Notes under the pieces: model-generated | Told to the model about the DNA's origin: nothing | Database searches by the model: none | What the model saw: the letters and a program-made list of their open reading frames with translations, nothing else | Assembly: GCA_937949745.1 (NCBI GenBank) | Contig: CALECM010000131.1 | Coordinates: forward strand, 1 to 34,692 | Source: an uncultured Bacteroidales bacterium | GTDB taxonomy: Bacteria; Bacteroidota; Bacteroidia; Bacteroidales; WCHB1-69 | DNA: 34,692 nucleotides | Direction: 5' to 3' | In this document: one piece after another, positions 31,292-34,692 of the stretch | How the letters are laid out: each line of letters opens with the position of its first letter | How positions within the stretch are numbered: the first letter of the stretch is position 1 | Position numbers and translations under genes: made by a program

Positions 31292-31322
31292 TTTGCTTAT
31301 TTCAAAAATTGGTGTACTTTTG
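31292..31322 (+). promoter_or_regulatory. Full Bacteroidota promoter (-33 TTTG, -7 TACTTTTG)
   Basis: TTTG (31292-31295), a 19-base gap, then TACTTTTG (31315-31322), 25 bases before the ATG at 31348. It is the best consensus promoter in the window and fixes the start of the GNAT gene. Confidence 0.7.
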
Positions 31323-31347
31323 GGAATGTAATTCAAGAGTAAAAAAG

Positions 31348-31797
31348 ATGAGAATAATATCCGTAAGGGAAAATCCCGAATATCAAGATAAAGCAATAGA
31401 ATATATCAGCAGCAAGTGGCCTTCTGTTTCCCGTATAATTTATGAGGATAGTATTGTGCATAGTATCAAAACCTTAAGTACTCTGCCTCAATGGTATCTC
31501 TTGATGAAAGAAGGTGAGGTTATAGGATGCGCCGGACTTATCACCAATGACTTTATTAGTCGTATGGATTTATACCCCTGGCTGTGCGCTTTATTTATCG
31601 AAGAAAACCAAAGAGGTAATTCCTATGGATTGATGTTGATTGAAAAGATAAAGAAAGACACTTTTAAAGCAGGATTCCGGAATCTGTATTTATGCACTAC
31701 GCTTGACGGATTTTATGAAAAATATGGATTCCGCCATATAGGAAACGGTTATCATCCATGGGAAGAAGAATCAAAAATTTATGAAATAGAGTTGTGA
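31348..31797 (+). CDS. GNAT-family N-acetyltransferase
   Basis: 149 aa from ATG 31348 (MRIISVRENPEYQDKAIEYI). A longer frame opens at TTG 31264 but contains the promoter at 31292-31322, so the longer start is rejected. Acetyl-CoA region PWLCALFIEENQRGNSYGLM (about 77-97 with the N-Q-R-G-N-S-Y-G loop) and C-terminal FYEKYGFRHIGNGYHPWEEES. Acceptor unknown. Last gene before the tRNA. Confidence 0.87.
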   Translation: MRIISVRENPEYQDKAIEYISSKWPSVSRIIYEDSIVHSIKTLSTLPQWYLLMKEGEVIGCAGLITNDFISRMDLYPWLCALFIEENQRGNSYGLMLIEKIKKDTFKAGFRNLYLCTTLDGFYEKYGFRHIGNGYHPWEEESKIYEIEL

Positions 31798-32048
31798 AGA
31801 TCCGCGTAATAGACAGGCTTTAGGGCGTTTTCATTTATCAGCTTTTCAAAACATACTTCCCGGAGATTATCTATACTTCATCAATAAGTATCTTTTTATA
31901 TAAATTTCTTACAATCAGAGATGCGATTTATGAAAAACAGGTATTATTCGATGGCATCGCAAAACCAAAATACTTTAATTTCGACCCTAAAAACACCTGA
32001 AATGTAACATAAAAAAAGCAATTACATTTCGTAACTGCCTGATTGAAG

Positions 32049-32133
32049 CGGAGAGTGAGGGATTCGAACCCCCGGAGCCTCGCAGCTCAACGGTTTTCAA
32101 GACCGCCGCAATCGACCACTCTGCCAACTCTCC
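32049..32133 (-). tRNA. tRNA-Ser (anticodon UGA)
   Basis: 85-nt cloverleaf with a long variable arm. Acceptor stem GGAGAGT/ACTCTCC, discriminator G at 32049, T-loop GGTTCGAATCC, anticodon loop CTTGAAA with TGA at its centre. The CCA end is not encoded. Gene-free plus-strand sequence lies on both sides (31798-32048 and 32134-32298), with no att-like duplicate of the 3' end seen. Confidence 0.95.
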
Positions 32134-32137
32134 GCTG

Positions 32138-32145
32138 CAAAAATA
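32138..32145 (-). promoter_or_regulatory. -7 promoter element for tRNA-Ser
   Basis: On the minus strand TATTTTTG matches TAnnTTTG and ends 4 bases before the first tRNA nucleotide, so the primary transcript would have almost no 5' leader. Confidence 0.5.
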
Positions 32146-32226
32146 CAAAAATTTCCGAATGAATTTTACCCGGATAATTTTTTTTATTTCAATTACATTT
32201 AGATCTTATTAATTAAAAAAACTTTT

Positions 32227-32234
32227 TAATTTTG
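32227..32234 (+). promoter_or_regulatory. -7 promoter element for pckA
   Basis: TAATTTTG matches TAnnTTTG, giving a leader of about 55-60 bases before the ATG at 32299. Confidence 0.4.
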
Positions 32235-32298
32235 TTGAATGGTATTATAATAATGGATTTATATATAATTTATTGATATACACATAAATATATTCTTT

Positions 32299-33921
32299 AT
32301 GAAGAACATAGTTCAACAATTGGAAGAACTTAATATTCAGAATCCGCTTGAAGTTTTTCACAATTTATCTTACGATGAGTTATACCGGCATGAAATAAAC
32401 CCGGATCTGGAAGGGTATGAAAAAGCTTATCCGACCAAATGCGGCGCATTATCAGTGGATACGGGAATATTTACGGGACGCTCTCCCAAAGATAAATATG
32501 TGGTGGAGGACGATATGACCAGGGATAAGATTTGGTGGACCGAGAAAGGGAAAAAAAGTTCCGATAATAAACCGATTTCGAAGGAAACCTGGGACCATCT
32601 GAAAGGCTTGTGTGAAAAACAATTCACCAATAAAAAAATCTATGTGATGGATGGTTATTGCGGAGCCAATGAAAATACCCGCCTTAATATCAGGTTCGTC
32701 ACGGAGGTAGCCTGGCAGGCTCATTTCGTAAAGAATATGTTTATCCGTCCTACGGAAGAAGAACTTAAAGATTTCAAACCTGATTTCGTGGTGCTGAACG
32801 GGTGTAAAACCTCCAATACAGAATGGGAAAAACAGGGATTGAACAGTGAGGTTTTTATCGCGTTCAATTTATCGGAAAGAATGGCGCTGATAGGAGGAAC
32901 ATGGTATGGCGGAGAAATGAAGAAAGGGATATTTTCCATTATGAACTATTTTCTTCCCCTGCAGGGAATCGCATCCATGCATTGCTCGGCAAATCAGGGA
33001 AAAGATGGTGATACTGCGATTTTCTTCGGTCTTTCCGGTACAGGCAAAACCACTTTATCCACCGATCCTAACCGTTTGTTGATCGGGGATGACGAACATG
33101 GCTGGGACAATGAAGGAGTATTCAATCTCGAAGGCGGGTGTTATGCCAAATGCATCAACCTTAGCGCCGAAAAAGAACCCGATATTTATAATGCCATCAG
33201 AAGAGATGCCCTTCTGGAAAATGTGGTGGTAGACGCTGAGGGTAATATTGATTATGATGCTTCTTCCAAAACTGAAAATACGAGGGTTTCTTACCCGATA
33301 TACCATATTAAGAATATTGTAAAACCGGTTTCCAAAGGAACCCATCCGAGTAAAGTTATTTTCCTGACGGCAGACGCATTCGGTGTGTTGCCTCCCGTGT
33401 CGATCCTGAATGAAGGACAGACCATGTATTACTTTTTGAGTGGCTATACGGCAAAACTGGCCGGGACCGAAAGGGGTGTCGTGACACCGCAACCTACATT
33501 TTCTTCTTGTTTCGGAGCGGCTTTCCTGATGCTGCATCCCACCAAATATGCCGAAGAACTTGCCAGGAAACTTACCGAACACAATGCCACTGCTTATTTG
33601 GTAAACACCGGTTGGATCGGCGGAGGCTACGGCGTAGGGAACCGCATATCCATTAAAGACACCAGACGGATCATTTCCGCTATATTGGAAGACGAATTAG
33701 TTGATTGTGAAAAAGAATTGATCAAACCTTTTAATCTTTACATACCTACTTCAATTAAAGATATAGATAGGCAAATCTTAAATCCGGAAAACAACTGGGA
33801 AGACAAAAATGCGTATCAAGAAAGCGCACGTAAGCTCGCCGGGGCATTTATCGATAATTTTGCCAATTTTACGGAAAATGAAAAGGCAGCTTCATTGGTA
33901 GAATTCGGACCGGTTTTATAA
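32299..33921 (+). CDS. pckA: Phosphoenolpyruvate carboxykinase (ATP)
   Basis: 540 aa, the standard length. Substrate arginine in GRSPKDKY (R61), the GTWYGGEMKKG block (200-210), P-loop GLSGTGKTT (244-252) and metal-binding LIGDDEHGW (about 261-269). It converts oxaloacetate + ATP to PEP; in anaerobic Bacteroidota it usually runs toward oxaloacetate, fixing CO2 and making ATP on the way to succinate. Single-gene unit that ends in a strong bidirectional terminator. Confidence 0.97.
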   Translation: MKNIVQQLEELNIQNPLEVFHNLSYDELYRHEINPDLEGYEKAYPTKCGALSVDTGIFTGRSPKDKYVVEDDMTRDKIWWTEKGKKSSDNKPISKETWDHLKGLCEKQFTNKKIYVMDGYCGANENTRLNIRFVTEVAWQAHFVKNMFIRPTEEELKDFKPDFVVLNGCKTSNTEWEKQGLNSEVFIAFNLSERMALIGGTWYGGEMKKGIFSIMNYFLPLQGIASMHCSANQGKDGDTAIFFGLSGTGKTTLSTDPNRLLIGDDEHGWDNEGVFNLEGGCYAKCINLSAEKEPDIYNAIRRDALLENVVVDAEGNIDYDASSKTENTRVSYPIYHIKNIVKPVSKGTHPSKVIFLTADAFGVLPPVSILNEGQTMYYFLSGYTAKLAGTERGVVTPQPTFSSCFGAAFLMLHPTKYAEELARKLTEHNATAYLVNTGWIGGGYGVGNRISIKDTRRIISAILEDELVDCEKELIKPFNLYIPTSIKDIDRQILNPENNWEDKNAYQESARKLAGAFIDNFANFTENEKAASLVEFGPVL

Positions 33922-33939
33922 TTGAAACTTATAGCAATA

Positions 33940-33975
33940 AAAAAAAGGAAGATGATGAATCATCTTCCTTTTTTT
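33940..33975. terminator. Bidirectional terminator between pckA and the TonB_C gene
   Basis: A 17-bp perfect stem (seven A then GGAAGATGAT, pairing with ATCATCTTCC then seven T) around a two-base centre. The A and T tracts at the two ends let it stop transcription from both sides. Confidence 0.92.
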
Positions 33976-33996
33976 GTATTATACTTATTGCGGATT

Positions 33997-34461
33997 TTAT
34001 TTACAACCGCATTTTTCGCAATTAAATTCAACATCCACCTGTGATCTCATACTGGTCGGTTCACAATCTTTTTCAGCCGGTTTCCATTTCGGAAAAGATT
34101 GTACCAGACGTACGGCTTCATCATCAAATTCTTTATGACCTGAACTATTCACCACGCTTACCTGGGAAACAGATCCGTCACTGTTAACCATAAAATCAAT
34201 AGTAGTAGTACCTTTGATATTTTGTCTTTTCAAGGATTCCGGATAACGCATGTTTTTACATAGGTAATTACACATAGCTTTTGTGCCACCCTGATATTGA
34301 GGGAATTTCATCGCTGCCTTGGGAGCTTCCGGTTTTCCGTCCTCCTGCCTTACGATAGCAATACCCATCGGACGATCTTCACACTGACCGTGAACTTTTC
34401 CCGTTCCCAATAATGAGGCAAAAACAATAGCCGGAATAATTAAAGTGATAAATTTTTTCAT
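33997..34461 (-). CDS. Exported cysteine-rich protein with a TonB C-terminal domain
   Basis: 154 aa from ATG 34461 (34467 is an alternative start). N-terminal signal sequence MKKFITLIIPAIVFASLLGTG, then about 40 residues and a TonB_C domain (PQYQGGTKAMCNYL ... RQNIKGTTTIDFMVNSDGSV ... DDEAVRLVQSFPKWKPAEKD). No proline-rich periplasm-spanning linker is present, so it is unlikely to be the main energy transducer. Seven cysteines follow the signal sequence, including the tail NCEKCGCK. The hydrophobic N terminus could be a cleaved signal peptide or a membrane anchor. Confidence 0.85.
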   Translation of the reverse strand: MKKFITLIIPAIVFASLLGTGKVHGQCEDRPMGIAIVRQEDGKPEAPKAAMKFPQYQGGTKAMCNYLCKNMRYPESLKRQNIKGTTTIDFMVNSDGSVSQVSVVNSSGHKEFDDEAVRLVQSFPKWKPAEKDCEPTSMRSQVDVEFNCEKCGCK

Positions 34462-34486
34462 GACCATACAATTTAATTTAGAAGTG

Positions 34487-34494
34487 CAAATATA
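34487..34494 (-). promoter_or_regulatory. -7 promoter element for the TonB_C gene
   Basis: On the minus strand TATATTTG matches TAnnTTTG, 25 bases before the ATG at 34461. The remaining 195 bases to the window end are A/T-rich without a recognisable gene. Confidence 0.55.
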
Positions 34495-34692
34495 CAAAAA
34501 ATATAACGCATTCTTGTATTTGATTTTTTAATTATTATACTATCTTATCCAATGATACGCTATCTTAATCCATTCAAATCCCTAATGTTAACCTCAAACT
34601 CTTATATCCTGCGTTACTGGCTTTTAGGATATCTCCGTTTTTCAATGTCACAAAAATAAATATAACTTATTAAAAAGAATTGCTATATTTAT

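Noticed and set aside
31264..31347. TTG-initiated extension of the GNAT gene
   Set aside because: Contains a consensus promoter and lacks similarity to the family; ATG 31348 fits the GNAT start.
28294..32133. tRNA-Ser as an integration site with an island on its 3' side
   Set aside because: No integrase and no visible direct repeat of the tRNA 3' end near 28.3 kb.
33055..33582. 175-codon minus-strand frame inside pckA
   Set aside because: Complete overlap with a textbook PEP carboxykinase; no recognisable domain.
1..34692. CRISPR array, prophage, complete insertion sequence or rRNA
   Set aside because: No regularly spaced repeats, phage structural genes, IS ends or rRNA sequence were found on either strand.

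Overview
The window is a stretch of Bacteroidota chromosome, most likely an anaerobic member of the Bacteroidales or a neighbouring order. Evidence: promoters of the TAnnTTTG type placed a short distance before many starts, a TonB-dependent receptor with an N-terminal carboxypeptidase-regulatory-like domain, a type IX secretion sorting tail, an L28 protein of the short (78 aa) Bacteroidota form, ATP-type PEP carboxykinase, and an [FeFe]-hydrogenase maturase (HydE). I cannot name a genus. No prophage, CRISPR array, rRNA or complete insertion sequence is visible. One tRNA (Ser, UGA) is present.

Layout. 0-0.7 kb: a RAYT (REP-associated tyrosine transposase) gene that carries REP-like palindromes inside its own reading frame and one just downstream. 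0.7-6.2 kb: housekeeping genes (rhomboid, YjbQ, hpt, adk), a pair of small genes for a highly charged protein and a 16-cysteine copper-type four-helix-bundle protein, a divergent two-gene oxidoreductase operon, and a lone rpmB with its own terminator. 6.2-11.7 kb: TonB-dependent receptor, a Cys/Met-metabolism PLP enzyme, and a FecCD/FecE-type ABC permease and ATPase, closely packed and without a binding protein. 11.8-18.5 kb: a probable five-gene operon mnmA, hydE, a large transglutaminase-type lipoprotein, a DUF2156 acyltransferase and a GNAT protein. 18.5-21.1 kb (minus strand): a DsrM/NarI-like haem-b membrane protein and a true two-cysteine DsrC behind one promoter, plus a CPA1-type antiporter with a TrkA-C tail. 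21.4-23.6 kb: outer-membrane barrel, a two-cluster ferredoxin-like protein, a Gdx/SugE-type SMR exporter and a Crp/Fnr-family regulator. 23.9-28.3 kb: a secreted repeat protein with a T9SS tail, an exported EreA/ChaN-like protein, and a MATE exporter. 28.4-31.8 kb: a small accessory block (three GNATs, a methyltransferase, a DJ-1/PfpI protein). 32.0-34.5 kb: tRNA-Ser, pckA, a bidirectional terminator and an exported cysteine-rich TonB_C-domain protein.

Most worth following: (1) the DsrC plus DsrM-like pair with no DsrAB or DsrK in view, which suggests a thiol-based electron circuit between a DsrC partner and the quinone pool; (2) the RAYT gene, which has absorbed two in-frame copies of what appears to be its own palindromic substrate, one of them a perfect 30-bp palindrome that reads the same ten residues on both strands; (3) an (AAAG)6 tract touching the start codon of an acetyltransferase gene. 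All functions are inferred from sequence motifs by eye; no database search was possible.
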